A stretch of DNA of 64,000 nt, taken from assembly GCA_002923375.1 (NCBI GenBank), contig BEIJ01000005.1, positions 75,111-139,110 of the forward strand. Direction: 5' to 3'. The DNA is from a bacterium HR33. Its GTDB lineage: Bacteria > Gemmatimonadota > Gemmatimonadetes > Gemmatimonadales > GWC2-71-9. The position numbers were made by a program, and so were the translations under genes. Below the pieces are notes generated by a model. It did no database searches. It was not told the origin of the DNA and saw only the letters and a program-made list of their open reading frames with translations. This document shows positions 9,787-19,643 of the stretch, piece by piece (within the stretch, counting starts at the first letter, position 1; every line of letters starts with the position of its first letter).

Positions 9787-9808
9787 ACGTATGTATGAGA
9801 ACATACGT
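9787..9808. promoter_or_regulatory. Operator palindrome of the TetR/CecR-like regulator
   Basis: Perfect 8-bp inverted repeat: ACGTATGT (9787-9794), 6-base spacer, ACATACGT (9801-9808). The right arm abuts the ATG at 9809 of the regulator gene. Size and symmetry suit a TetR dimer, so autorepression of the whole efflux operon is likely. Confidence 0.75.
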
Positions 9809-10432
9809 ATGACTGATACCCGCAGAGCTTCCCAGTCTCGAACGCGCAGTCGCCTGATTCAGGCCGGAAGGGAGCTATTTCCTAGGCTAGGCTACGATGG
9901 ATGCTCGGTGCGAGCGCTCACTCGCAAAGCCGGTGCGAATCTCGGGGCTGTCACCTACTACTTCGGGTCCAAACGCCAGCTATACGAGGAAGTGCTGGCC
10001 ACCTTTGCCGAGCCGCTGCGCGCCAGGGTCGCCCAAGCTGCCGCCGGGGAAGGATCCCCGCTCGAGCGTATAGAACGCGTGGCCCGTGCCTTCTTCCAGT
10101 ACCTTCTGGAAGAGCCCGACATGCCACGCATTTTGTTGCACCAACTCCTCTCGGAACGTCCCATGCCGGAGGTCGCGAAACGTGCTCTTCAGGCCAACCA
10201 CGGGACCGTTGCTCAACTGATTCTGGAGGGACAGCGGGAAGGAAGCATAAGGCAAGGAGATCCTCGCCTCATGGCGATCAGCGTGGCCTCTCAGCCACTG
10301 ATCGCGGCGATCATGCGCTCGGTGCTTCAGGAAGCTGTGGCGATCGACCCGCAGGAGCGGGAGACTCACGCTCGCTTTGTGGAGAACGCAGTGGCTTTCA
10401 TACGGGGCGGCCTGGCTGCCAGGAAGGAGTAA
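9809..10432 (+). CDS. TetR-family regulator, CecR/YbiH-like
   Basis: DNA-binding repressor expected to control the exporter genes that follow. The 207-residue product has an N-terminal helix-turn-helix (RSRLIQAGRELFPRLGYDGCSVRALTRKAGANLGAVTYYFGSK split as usual for TetR) and a C-terminal ligand domain with a DUF1956-like look. The tryptophan-free AVTYYFGSKRQLYEEVL matches CecR, which in E. coli regulates ybhGFSR; here the same gene order follows. Start ATG 9809 directly follows the palindrome; an alternative in-frame ATG at 9791 lies inside it. The tolC-like gene begins 6 bases after the stop. Confidence 0.88.
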   Translation: MTDTRRASQSRTRSRLIQAGRELFPRLGYDGCSVRALTRKAGANLGAVTYYFGSKRQLYEEVLATFAEPLRARVAQAAAGEGSPLERIERVARAFFQYLLEEPDMPRILLHQLLSERPMPEVAKRALQANHGTVAQLILEGQREGSIRQGDPRLMAISVASQPLIAAIMRSVLQEAVAIDPQERETHARFVENAVAFIRGGLAARKE

Positions 10433-10438
10433 GGAGTG

Positions 10439-11782
10439 ATGCGACCCTTCGCGTGGACCTGGGGGCTGCTGATTTGCTGGTCGTTTCGTTCTGCCGCGAT
10501 CGCCCAGGTTGCCGGGGGACTGACTCTCGAGGAAGCGGTTCGCCGCGCTTTGCAGGTTCACCCTCAGGTTCAGGCGGCGCGAGCCAGAACCGGAGCGGCG
10601 CAGGCAGCGGGCGCGGAGGTTGGGGCGCGTAGATTGCCTCAGTTCGCTCTCTCGGCCACAGCTACTCGATTCGAGGAGCCGATGATCGTGGCTCCCCTTC
10701 ACGGGTTCGATATCCGCAACCCGCCGATTTTCGATCGCACTCTTATCCAGGGGAGCGTCAATCTGTCCTACACTTTGTTCGACGGAGGAGCGCGGCGCGG
10801 CCGCGTGCGAGCCGCCCGTGCCGAAGCCGAGCGAGCGCGGTGGGAAGAGTCAGCGGCGGAAGGAGGGCTGATAGCGGAGGTGGCGCGCCGGTATCTGGAG
10901 GTGCTGACCGCGTCGGGAATTTGGGATGCGCGCCGGGAAGGTGTTGGGGCTCTGGCGGCGGAGAGCGTGCGCGTGGAGCGCGCGCTGGGGGAAGGACGTG
11001 CAGCGCGGGTCCAGCTGCTTCAGGTGTCGGCCGCGTTGGCTCAGGCGAGAGCCGAGGAAGTGGCTGCCGCCGGAAGGCTGGAGGTTGCCCGCAACGAGCT
11101 GGCCCGGGCGATCGGTTTGGCGAGCTGGACCGAGGAGCTGGGTTCTTTGCGGGAAGTACGCATGCGTGAGGCGGTCCTTCCCGATGTGGAGCAGCTGAGA
11201 AGGCGAGCTCGGGAATCCAATCCCGATCTTGTGGCCGCCGCGCGCCGGGTGGAGGCTGCGCGCGGTTCGCGGGCGGCAGCGCTCGCCCAATGGTTGCCCC
11301 AGGTGGACGTGGTGGGCGGCTATCTGGGATTCGGAAGCGGGCAGGGCGATTTTGTGGCCGAGTGGCAGTTCGGAGCGAGACTGAGTTATCCCCTCTTTGC
11401 CGGCGGCGCGCGGGCTGCGGCGGTGCGGCGTGCAGGCTACGAGGTTGCTGCGGCCGAGGCGATACGCGGCGCAGTGGAACAGGAGCTGATGGGCGCGTTG
11501 GACCGCGCCATAGCCGCTTACCGCGAGGCGGAAGCTCGAGTCGCGGCCGGAACGACAGCCGTGGCTCACTTCGAAGAGCTCAAGAGAATCGAGCAGTTAC
11601 GGCTGGAGACCGGTGCCGGGACGGAGTTGGATTTCCTGCGGGCGGAGGCCGATCTGAGGCGGGCGCAGGCGGCTCTGCTGGAGGCCCGTCATGCGCTGCT
11701 GCTTTCTCGGATCGAACTTGCCCGCCTTACCGGTGAGCTCGATGCCGGTTGGCTGGCGGAGCATTTGGAGGAGGTACGATGA
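10439..11782 (+). CDS. TolC-family outer-membrane efflux protein
   Basis: Outer-membrane channel of a tripartite exporter. The 447-residue product has a signal peptide (MRPFAWTWGLLICWSFRSAAIAQ) and two outer-membrane-efflux repeats: one starting LTLEEAVRRALQVHPQVQAARA and one starting REVRMREAVLPDVEQLRRRARESNPDLVAAARRV, each rich in Ala/Glu heptads that form the periplasmic helical barrel. GTG at 10436 and ATG at 10439 are both possible; the ATG is preferred. Its TGA overlaps the ATG of the HlyD gene (ATGA at 11779-11782). Confidence 0.92.
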   Translation: MRPFAWTWGLLICWSFRSAAIAQVAGGLTLEEAVRRALQVHPQVQAARARTGAAQAAGAEVGARRLPQFALSATATRFEEPMIVAPLHGFDIRNPPIFDRTLIQGSVNLSYTLFDGGARRGRVRAARAEAERARWEESAAEGGLIAEVARRYLEVLTASGIWDARREGVGALAAESVRVERALGEGRAARVQLLQVSAALAQARAEEVAAAGRLEVARNELARAIGLASWTEELGSLREVRMREAVLPDVEQLRRRARESNPDLVAAARRVEAARGSRAAALAQWLPQVDVVGGYLGFGSGQGDFVAEWQFGARLSYPLFAGGARAAAVRRAGYEVAAAEAIRGAVEQELMGALDRAIAAYREAEARVAAGTTAVAHFEELKRIEQLRLETGAGTELDFLRAEADLRRAQAALLEARHALLLSRIELARLTGELDAGWLAEHLEEVR

Positions 11783-12780
11783 CCAAGAGGAAGAGAGCGG
11801 GGCTGGCGGCTGCCGGTGGAGTGTTGCTCGCCGTGCTGATCGGTGTTGCGGTGTGTAGCCAGCGGGGCAGGGAGGAGGAGATTTCCGCTTCGGGGACGGT
11901 GGAGGCGACGGAGATCGAGCTGGGCTTTCAGGTGCCGGGGCGCATCGAGCGCGTCGCGGTGCGCGAAGGGGACCGGGTCGAGGCGGGCCAGGAGCTGGCC
12001 TGGCTGGATCGCCGGGAACTGGAGGCGCGGGTCCGCTCCGCTCGGGCTCAGCTGGCTGCGGCACGGGCCCGCTTGGCGGAGCTGGAGGAGGGGTTCAGGC
12101 CGGAGGAGGTGGAGCAGGCTCGGGCCAATCTTGCCGCAGCCAGCCAGCGCTTGGAGGATGCCAGGCGGAGTCTGGAGCGCTCCAAGCGGCTTTTTGAAGG
12201 AGGGGCGATAAGTCGGGAGCAGCTCGATCGCGAGGAGACGGCCTTTGCGGTGGCGGAGGCGCAGTACCGGGCGGCGAAGGAGCAGTTGGATCTGATGGAG
12301 CGCGGGCCCCGGATTCAGATCATAGAGGCGCAGCGGGCCGCGGTACGGCAGGCTGAAGCAACGGTAGCTCAAGCGGAAGCGGCTCTGGAGGGTGCGGTCA
12401 TCAAGTCGCCGATCTCCGGTGTGATCTCGGTGCAGCAGCGTCATCCGGGCGAGGTGGTGGCCGCTGGGGTTCCGGTCCTTACGGTCATCGATCCGGATGA
12501 CCGCTGGGTGAGGATTTACGTAAGGGGAGACCAAGTGGGCCGGGTGTCGCTGGGGCAGGAGGCGGAGATTAGGGCCGACGCATATCCCGACAGGGTGTAT
12601 CGCGGCAGAGTGGTGTACATCGCGGACGAAGCCGAGTTTACGCCGCGCAATGTTCAGACGCGGGAAGATCGGGTGAGGCTGGTTTATCGGATGAAGGTGG
12701 CCGTAGTGGGCGATTCCTCCTACGACCTCAAGCCGGGCCTGCCGGCGGACGTCCGGTTGGTGGCGCTGCAGCGGCGTTGA
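11779..12780 (+). CDS. HlyD-family membrane fusion protein, YbhG-like
   Basis: Periplasmic adaptor joining the ABC-2 exporter to the TolC channel. The 333-residue protein has one N-terminal membrane segment (AAAGGVLLAVLIGVAVCSQ), a biotinyl-lipoyl half motif (GFQVPGRIERVAVREGDRVEAGQELAWLD), a long alpha hairpin (about 90-215) and the second lipoyl half (SPISGVISVQQRHPGEVVAAGVPVLTVID), then a beta-barrel domain. The TVEATEIELGF opening is typical of YbhG. ATG 11779 overlaps the tolC stop, so translation is coupled. Confidence 0.92.
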   Translation: MTKRKRAGLAAAGGVLLAVLIGVAVCSQRGREEEISASGTVEATEIELGFQVPGRIERVAVREGDRVEAGQELAWLDRRELEARVRSARAQLAAARARLAELEEGFRPEEVEQARANLAAASQRLEDARRSLERSKRLFEGGAISREQLDREETAFAVAEAQYRAAKEQLDLMERGPRIQIIEAQRAAVRQAEATVAQAEAALEGAVIKSPISGVISVQQRHPGEVVAAGVPVLTVIDPDDRWVRIYVRGDQVGRVSLGQEAEIRADAYPDRVYRGRVVYIADEAEFTPRNVQTREDRVRLVYRMKVAVVGDSSYDLKPGLPADVRLVALQRR

Positions 12781-12802
12781 GCGTTCAGCGCTGAAAGTTC
12801 CG

Positions 12803-13729
12803 GTGAACCCTTTTGCAGTGGAGGTTTCGAACTTGGGCCGGCGTTTCGGTCCGGTGGTGGCGGTGGAGAACCTGAACTTTTCCGTGGAGCGCGGGGAGCT
12901 CTTTGGGATTGTGGGTCCGGACGGTGCGGGTAAGACCACCACTTTGCGGATGCTGGCCGGAGTGCTGCGCCCCACGGCGGGTGACGCGCGAGTGTGCGGC
13001 GCGAGCGTGGTCCGGGATCCCGAGGAGGTGAAGCGCCGGATCGGCTACGTGTCCCAGCGTTTCGGCCTCTACCAAGATCTCACGGTTCGCGAGAATCTCG
13101 ACTTTTACGCCGATCTTTATCGCGTCCCGCGGGAGCTTCGGGTTTCCCGGATGGAGCGTCTCTATCGTTTCTCCGGGCTGGGCGAGTTCCAGGATCGGCT
13201 GGCGGGTAATCTCTCCGGCGGTATGAAGCAGAAGCTTGGGCTTTGTTGCGCTCTGATCCACGAGCCGGAGGTGCTGTTTCTGGACGAGCCCACCTTTGGG
13301 GTCGATCCCATTTCGCGGCGGGATCTGTGGATCCTGGTTCACGAGATGGTGGCGCGGGGTGTGACCGTGGTGGTTTCCACGGCCTATCTGGACGAAGCGG
13401 AGCGCTGCGATCGGATAGCGGTGTTGGACCGCGGTGCGCTCTTGGCGGTGGATTCTCCGGCCCGGTTGCAAGCTTCTTTGGGCGGGAAGATCTGGTCGGT
13501 GCGGGCGGACGATCTGCCGCGGGCTCAGGCGGTGTTGAGGTCCTTGCCGGGAGTGCGGCGGGTAACGCGGTTTGGCGACGCCCTTCATCTCACTTTGACC
13601 GACCCGCAGCGCGATCAACGGCGGGTGATAGACGCTCTGGGCCGTGAGGGCATCGCGCTTTTGGGAGCGGAGGAGGTGGAGCCTTCTTTGGAGGACGTGT
13701 TCATGGAAATGACCCAGAACCGGCCGTGA
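12803..13729 (+). CDS. ABC transporter ATPase, first half of a split YbhF-like pair
   Basis: Cytoplasmic nucleotide-binding subunit of the ABC-2 exporter. The 308-residue product has Walker A GPDGAGKTTT (Asp where most have Asn), Q-loop region YVSQRFGLYQDLTVREN, signature LSGGMKQKLG, Walker B VLFLDEPTFGVDP and H-loop replaced by a Thr/Ala context (VVSTAYLDEAERCD). The switch histidine is therefore absent: where most read STH this reads STA. Start is GTG 12803, 22 bases after the HlyD stop. In E. coli YbhF the two ATPase domains are fused; here they are two genes. Confidence 0.92.
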   Translation: MNPFAVEVSNLGRRFGPVVAVENLNFSVERGELFGIVGPDGAGKTTTLRMLAGVLRPTAGDARVCGASVVRDPEEVKRRIGYVSQRFGLYQDLTVRENLDFYADLYRVPRELRVSRMERLYRFSGLGEFQDRLAGNLSGGMKQKLGLCCALIHEPEVLFLDEPTFGVDPISRRDLWILVHEMVARGVTVVVSTAYLDEAERCDRIAVLDRGALLAVDSPARLQASLGGKIWSVRADDLPRAQAVLRSLPGVRRVTRFGDALHLTLTDPQRDQRRVIDALGREGIALLGAEEVEPSLEDVFMEMTQNRP

Positions 13730-14667
13730 TGGTTCAGGCGGTCGAAGCGGTGGAGCTCACGCGCCGGTTCGGCGACTTCGTTGCAGTGGATCGGGTGAGT
13801 TTCACTGTGGCGCGGGGGGAAGTATTCGGTTTCCTGGGTCCCAACGGCGCGGGCAAGACCACCACCATCAAGATGCTCACCGGGCTCCTGGCGCCCTCTT
13901 CCGGGACGGCGCGGGTGGCGGGCCACGATGTGGTTACCGACCCGCGCTCGGTGCGCCAGCAGCTGGGCTACATGTCGCAGCTTTTTTCCCTTTATTCCGA
14001 CCTTACGGTGGAGGAGAATATCCGGCTCTTCGCCGGTCTGTACGGGGTGACGGGCAAGCGGTATCGGGAGCGGCGAGATTGGGTTTTGGAGATGGCGGGG
14101 CTCCAGGAGTACCGCGATCGTTTGACCGGGGAGCTGGCTCTGGGTCACAAGCAGAGACTGGCGTTGGGATGCGCGGTACTGCACCAACCTCCGATCCTTT
14201 TTCTGGACGAGCCCACGTCCGGCGTCGATCCGATTTCGCGCCGGTCCTTCTGGGAACTGATCTACCAGCTGGCCCGGGAAGGTACCACGGTCTTGGTGAG
14301 CACCCATTACATGGACGAGGCGGAGTACTGCTATCGGTTGGCCCTGATGCACCGGGGGCGGCTGATCGCTTTGGACCGCCCGGGTGCGTTGAGGCGGAGG
14401 GTTACAGTTCCGATTTTGGAGGTGGAGGTGGACGATGCTGCCCGGGCGGTAGAGGTGCTGGCTGGCGTTCCCGGGGTTCTGGAGGCGGCGATGTTCGGGC
14501 GTAGGGTGCACGCCATGGTGGAGGAAGAATCGTCCGGCAGGAAAGAAGTGGCGGAGCGGCTGGCGGGGGCGGGTCTTTCGGTGAGCGCGATCAGACCCGT
14601 GGCTCCGTCGCTGGAAGACGTCTTCGTGGCGCTGGTGCGGCGGAGTTCGGGAGAAGGGTCATGGTGA
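13729..14667 (+). CDS. ABC transporter ATPase, second half of a split YbhF-like pair
   Basis: Second nucleotide-binding subunit, 312 residues. Walker A GPNGAGKTTT, Walker B ILFLDEPTSGVDP and switch His in VLVSTHYMDEAEYC are intact. The ABC signature is non-canonical: LALGHKQRLAL in place of LSGGQ, as I recall for the second domain of YbhF. With the first ATPase lacking its switch His and this one lacking the signature, the two probably form one competent and one degenerate site. ATG 13729 overlaps the previous TGA by one base. Confidence 0.92.
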   Translation: MVQAVEAVELTRRFGDFVAVDRVSFTVARGEVFGFLGPNGAGKTTTIKMLTGLLAPSSGTARVAGHDVVTDPRSVRQQLGYMSQLFSLYSDLTVEENIRLFAGLYGVTGKRYRERRDWVLEMAGLQEYRDRLTGELALGHKQRLALGCAVLHQPPILFLDEPTSGVDPISRRSFWELIYQLAREGTTVLVSTHYMDEAEYCYRLALMHRGRLIALDRPGALRRRVTVPILEVEVDDAARAVEVLAGVPGVLEAAMFGRRVHAMVEEESSGRKEVAERLAGAGLSVSAIRPVAPSLEDVFVALVRRSSGEGSW

Positions 14668-15779
14668 ACCGCGGCCGGCTTTGGGCCATAGCTCGCAAGG
14701 AGGCGATCCAGCTCAGACGCGATCCCCGGAGTTTGGCGCTCGCCTTTTTGCTGCCGTTGTTTCTCATCGTCTTCTTCGGCTACGCCATAAGCTTCGACGT
14801 CAAGGACATCAGGCTGGGAGTGCTGGACTACTCCCAGGGACCCGCGAGCCGGAGGCTGGTAGAGTCGTTTCAAGCTTCGGGATATTTCCAGGTCACTCGG
14901 TGGTTCGCGGATCCGCGGGAAATGGAGCGGGCGCTAGGAAGAGGTTTGGTCCGGCTGGCGCTGGTGATCCCTCCGGACTTCGAGGGGAGACTCGGCAGCG
15001 GGCGGGCCGCCCCCTTGCAGCTCCTCTTGGACGGGAGCGATGCGGCGACCGCGGCGGTGGCTCAGAACTACGCCGAGGCGATAGTTGCGCGCTTTGCCGC
15101 CGAGAACACTCTGCGGGGTATGGAACTCCGGCTGCCGGTGGAAGCGGAGATCCGGATCTGGTACAACCAGACGCTGGAGAGCAGGAATATGGTGGTCCCC
15201 GGACTGGTGGCGGTGATCATGTCGATCATCGCCGCCATGCTGACCGCGCTCACCATTGCGAGGGAGTGGGAACGGGGAACGATGGAGCAGCTCATCTCGA
15301 CGCCGGTGACCCGTACGGAAGTCGTCTTGGGGAAGCTCCTGCCCTACATGGCGATCGGGCTGGCGGATGTGGCGGCGGCGATAACGGCTGGGCGCTTCGT
15401 CTTCGGGGTGCCGCTCAGGGGAGATCTTCTCCTGCTTGCCGTGCTCACGCTGCTCTTCCTGGTGGGGGCGCTGGGCGTGGGTATGAGCATCTCCGCCCTG
15501 GTCAAATCCCAGCTTCTGGCGACCCAGGCGGCGATCATGTTGACCTACCTTCCGGCAATTCTTCTTTCGGGCTTCGTTTTTTCGATCAGCACCATGCCCT
15601 GGGTATTGCAGGCCATCACTCACGTGGTGCCGGCCCGCTACTACGTGGCGGTCACTCGCGGGATCTTTCTCAAGGCGGTGGGTGCGGGCGTTCTGTGGGT
15701 CGATGTGGTGGCTATGGTGCTGTTTGCGGCGGCGGGATTGGGTCTCGCCTTGGCGGCGTTTCGGAAGGAGCTAGGCTGA
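14661..15779 (+). CDS. ABC-2 type permease, YbhS-like
   Basis: Inner-membrane subunit of the exporter, 372 residues. It has the ABC2 layout: N-terminal amphipathic helix ending in RRDPRSLALAFLLPLFLIVFFGYA, a large extracytoplasmic domain (about 45-175, with LVIPPDFEGRLGSGRAAPLQLLLDGSD), then five membrane segments including EWERGTMEQLISTPVTRTEVVLGK, the conserved cytoplasmic EExGT-like loop. It overlaps the preceding ATPase gene by 7 bases. Confidence 0.92.
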   Translation: MVNRGRLWAIARKEAIQLRRDPRSLALAFLLPLFLIVFFGYAISFDVKDIRLGVLDYSQGPASRRLVESFQASGYFQVTRWFADPREMERALGRGLVRLALVIPPDFEGRLGSGRAAPLQLLLDGSDAATAAVAQNYAEAIVARFAAENTLRGMELRLPVEAEIRIWYNQTLESRNMVVPGLVAVIMSIIAAMLTALTIAREWERGTMEQLISTPVTRTEVVLGKLLPYMAIGLADVAAAITAGRFVFGVPLRGDLLLLAVLTLLFLVGALGVGMSISALVKSQLLATQAAIMLTYLPAILLSGFVFSISTMPWVLQAITHVVPARYYVAVTRGIFLKAVGAGVLWVDVVAMVLFAAAGLGLALAAFRKELG

Positions 15780-16891
15780 TGAGCGGCGCGGGGCTCAGGA
15801 TCCGGTCGATGGTGCGCAAGGAGTTCCGCCAGCTGCTCCGAGATCCTCGGACCAGGATGATGATTTTCGTAGCGCCTCTGATCCAACTGGTGATGTTCGG
15901 CTACGCCGTGAACACGGATATAAGGAACACAGCCACGGTGGTGGTCGACTTGGACCGGACGGCCGAGTCGCGGGCTCTGGTGGACGCTTTCGGGGCGAGC
16001 GGCTACTTCGAAATAGTGCAAAGGAGCCTCCGTTCTTCGGACATCGCCCGGGCTTTGGATCGGGGAGACGCGGTGGTGGGGATCGAGATTCCGCATGGTT
16101 TTTCCCGCGACCTGGCTTTGGGCAAGGCGGCCGTGCAAATAGTGGTGGACGGGAGCAACTCCAGTATCGCCACCGTGGCCCAGGGGTACGCGGCGCGGAT
16201 AGTGCAGCGGTTCGCGGCGGAACGGGTACCGCATTGGGCCGCAGGGGTGGACCTCCGCACGCGCGCGTGGTACAACCCCAATTTGGAAAGCCGGGTGTAC
16301 AACGTTCCGGCGGTGATCGGAGTGCTGGTGCTCATGATGAGTCTGCTCTTGACGGCGCTGGCGGTGGTGCGGGAGCGGGAACTGGGCACTCTCGATCAGT
16401 TGATGGTCAGTCCCCTTTCTCCGGCCGAGTTTGTGGCAGCCAAGACGCTGCCGGTGGCGTTCATCGGCTTGGTGGATCTTTTTCTGATTACGGCGGTCGC
16501 GGTTTTCTGGTTCGACATACCGATGAGGGGATCCCTGCTGGCGCTCCTGCCGGCGGCGCTGCTGTACATTCTGGCCGGCTTGAGCTTCGGTCTTTTGATA
16601 TCTTCGGTCTCGAAGACCCAGCAGGAAGCGTTCATGGCGATGTTTCTCTTCCTGCTGCCGGCGATCATACTGTCCGGCTTCTTCTACCCGATTCGCAGCA
16701 TGCCTCTGCCGTTTCAGTGGCTCACGGTGTTGAACCCGGTGCGCCACTTTTTGGAGATAGTGCGGGCGGTCTTCCTGAAAGGAGAAGGCATAGGTGGTCT
16801 GTGGGTGCAGTACCTAGCGATAGGTCTTTTCGCCCTGGTGGCGATCAGGGCCGCTATTTGGAGGCTGCCGCGAACGATAGGGGGAAGCTGA
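15779..16891 (+). CDS. ABC-2 type permease, YbhR-like
   Basis: Partner permease, 370 residues, same architecture as the previous gene and clearly paralogous: KEFRQLLRDPRTRMMIFVAPLIQLVMFGYAV at the N-terminus, IPHGFSRDLALGKAAVQIVVDGSNS in the outer domain, RERELGTLDQLMVSPLSPAEF loop. ATG 15779 overlaps the previous TGA by one base. Together with the split ATPases, HlyD and TolC it makes a full tripartite exporter; YbhFSR in E. coli is implicated in drug and cation export, but the substrate here is unknown. It ends 6 bases from the end of convergent envC. Confidence 0.92.
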   Translation: MSGAGLRIRSMVRKEFRQLLRDPRTRMMIFVAPLIQLVMFGYAVNTDIRNTATVVVDLDRTAESRALVDAFGASGYFEIVQRSLRSSDIARALDRGDAVVGIEIPHGFSRDLALGKAAVQIVVDGSNSSIATVAQGYAARIVQRFAAERVPHWAAGVDLRTRAWYNPNLESRVYNVPAVIGVLVLMMSLLLTALAVVRERELGTLDQLMVSPLSPAEFVAAKTLPVAFIGLVDLFLITAVAVFWFDIPMRGSLLALLPAALLYILAGLSFGLLISSVSKTQQEAFMAMFLFLLPAIILSGFFYPIRSMPLPFQWLTVLNPVRHFLEIVRAVFLKGEGIGGLWVQYLAIGLFALVAIRAAIWRLPRTIGGS

Positions 16892-16897
16892 TCGACT

Positions 16898-18088
16898 TCA
16901 GCGCCGCGGCTTGAGCCAATTGAGAGGATCCAGCGCGATAGCTCCCTCTCCTCGGATCTGGAACTCCAGATGGGGGCCGTGGTCCGAGGCGGCTCCTCCG
17001 GAGCGCCCGATCACCTGACCCTTGGAGACTTGCTGTCCCACGGTCACGTCGATGGACGAGAGGTAGAGATAGAGGGTGTAGAAGCCGCCGCCGTGGTCTA
17101 TGGTGACGGTCGGGCCGTAGGTGCCGAAGGGCTCCGCCATCCGGACGACTCCCGCCGCCACCGCCTTCACGGGTGTTCCTTCCGGTACCCTGATGCCGAT
17201 CCCGTTCTGCCGCACTACGGTGTTGTTGGGCAGGCGGTACGGCCCGAAGCGGTAGATGAGTTCGCCCTCTACCGGCCAGTCCAGGCGCCCGAGGTCCTCG
17301 TGGGTGATACCGGCCGCGGCCGGGTTGGGCGGAGTTCGCGCGGCTGCCGCCCGCCGGGCGCGTTCCAGGGCGGCGATGGCGTCGTTGAGGCGGCGCTCGT
17401 CGCGGCTCAGGGAATCCAACCTCGCCGCCGCCTCCCGCTCCGAGGCGCGGGTGAGCCTCAAGCTCCGCTCTCGCTGCCGCTCCAGTGCCAGGTAGCGCTC
17501 CAACTCTCTGCTGCGCTCTTCCCGCCGGGCTGCCAGCTCGCGGCGGATGGCCAGGAGCTGGCTCCGCTGCGAGGCGATGCGGTCTCGGAGTTCGGACACT
17601 TCGTCCACCAGCGCCCGATCCTGCCGGCTCACCAGATATAGGTATTTGTAGCGGCTCAACAGATCGCCGAAACTCTCGGCAGCGAAAAGAACTTGGAAAG
17701 TCCACAGCGGGCCGCGCTTGTAGATGTCGCTGAGCCGCCGCTCGAGCACGGCCCGCTTCTCCGCCAGAGCATCTTCCGTCAAAGTGAGATCTATGGTCAC
17801 CGTATCGAGAGAAGCGCTGAGCGATCCGATCTGCCGGTCCAGCTCGTTGATCAGGCGTCCGGTGGCGGCCTTTTGGCGCTCGATGTTGGCCAGCTCGTTG
17901 GCGAGACTGTGCGCTCTCCCCCGGATGCGCTCGAGTTCCGCTTCCAGTTCTCTGCGGGCGCGCCGAATGGCCTCGAGCCGCTCCTGGTTCGCCCGGATCT
18001 GCCGCTCCACGTTTTCCTGGCCGGCCGCAGGAGCTGGCCAGAAAGCCAAAGCGGCAGCAAACCCCAGCGCCAGGAGAGACCGTTTCAT
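16898..18088 (-). CDS. envC: EnvC-like murein hydrolase activator (M23 fold)
   Basis: Periplasmic protein that FtsEX recruits to activate amidases during septal peptidoglycan splitting. The 396-residue product has a signal peptide (LLALGFAAALAFWPAPAAGQ), two long coiled-coil stretches (about 25-110 and 150-245), and a C-terminal LytM/M23 domain (about 285-390). In that domain the zinc ligands look complete or nearly so (TIDHGGGFYTLYLYLS, DHGPHLEFQIR), so direct peptidase activity is not excluded; E. coli EnvC is degenerate. Its ATG overlaps the ftsX stop (ATGA). Confidence 0.92.
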   Translation of the reverse strand: MKRSLLALGFAAALAFWPAPAAGQENVERQIRANQERLEAIRRARRELEAELERIRGRAHSLANELANIERQKAATGRLINELDRQIGSLSASLDTVTIDLTLTEDALAEKRAVLERRLSDIYKRGPLWTFQVLFAAESFGDLLSRYKYLYLVSRQDRALVDEVSELRDRIASQRSQLLAIRRELAARREERSRELERYLALERQRERSLRLTRASEREAAARLDSLSRDERRLNDAIAALERARRAAAARTPPNPAAAGITHEDLGRLDWPVEGELIYRFGPYRLPNNTVVRQNGIGIRVPEGTPVKAVAAGVVRMAEPFGTYGPTVTIDHGGGFYTLYLYLSSIDVTVGQQVSKGQVIGRSGGAASDHGPHLEFQIRGEGAIALDPLNWLKPRR

Positions 18089-18938
18089 ATGCGCTTGAGA
18101 TGGCGGCGCACGCTGACCGCGCTGGCGGCGAAACCCAATGCGGTTCCGAAGAGCACGATGAGCAGAGCCTGGGGAGGTTCGTAAAACACCGAGTCGAACA
18201 CCAGCCGGTCCACGGTCACATACGCGGCGTAGTTCAGAGCCACGGCCAGAGCGCCGCCGGCGGCGCCCTTGAGCGCGCCCTCGAGGAGAAACGGGCGGCG
18301 GATAAAACCGTCGGTAGCGCCCACCAGGCGCATTATTGCGATTTCGCGACTGCGGTGCAGCACTCCCATGCGGATGGTGGTTCCTATGATGATTATGGAC
18401 GCGACGGCAAAGGCGGCGCCGATGGCGAGCCCCACGATTCCCGCTATGTCCCGCAGCCGGTCGAGCTTCTCCAGCCAGTCGCGCCCGTATCGGATGTCTT
18501 CCGCAAACCGGAACCCCTGGAGTCTTTCGGCCACTTGGCGCACGTGCTCGGTGTCGCGAAAGCCGGGTTTTAGGCTGATCTCCAGCGAGGCGGGCAGCGG
18601 ATTGACTTGGAGGTCTCCCAAGAGACCCTGAAATTCCACCAGCTCCCGCCGCGCCCGCTCCAGCGCTTCGTCTTCGGTTACATATCTGACCTCGGCCACT
18701 TCGGGGAAGGCCTGAATGTCCGAGATCGCCATCGTGGCCACCTCCACCGGCGTGCCGCGCATCAAATAAACCACGATCTCGACCCGTTCTTCCACTCCCA
18801 TGAGGGCCCTTCTGAGATTCAACGCGACCAGCCCGAAGAGCCCCACCACGAACAGCGCGAAGGCTATGGTGGTTATCGACAGCGCCGAAAGCAGCGGCGC
18901 CCGCCGGAAAGCCAGCAGAGCTTCTCGCACGGTGAGAG

Positions 18939-18942
<4 letters not shown>
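18085..18942 (-). CDS. ftsX: Cell-division ABC permease FtsX
   Basis: Transmembrane half of the FtsEX complex that couples cytoplasmic ATP hydrolysis to EnvC outside. The 285-residue product has an N-terminal membrane segment, an outer loop of about 120 residues containing VEIVVYLMRGTPVE and the ECD-like DLQVNPLPASLEISLKPG, and three C-terminal membrane segments (GIVGLAIGAAFAVASIIIIGTTIRM and following). GTG 18942 overlaps the ftsE stop by 4 bases. Confidence 0.93.
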
Positions 18943-19639
<697 letters not shown>

Positions 19640-19643
<4 letters not shown>

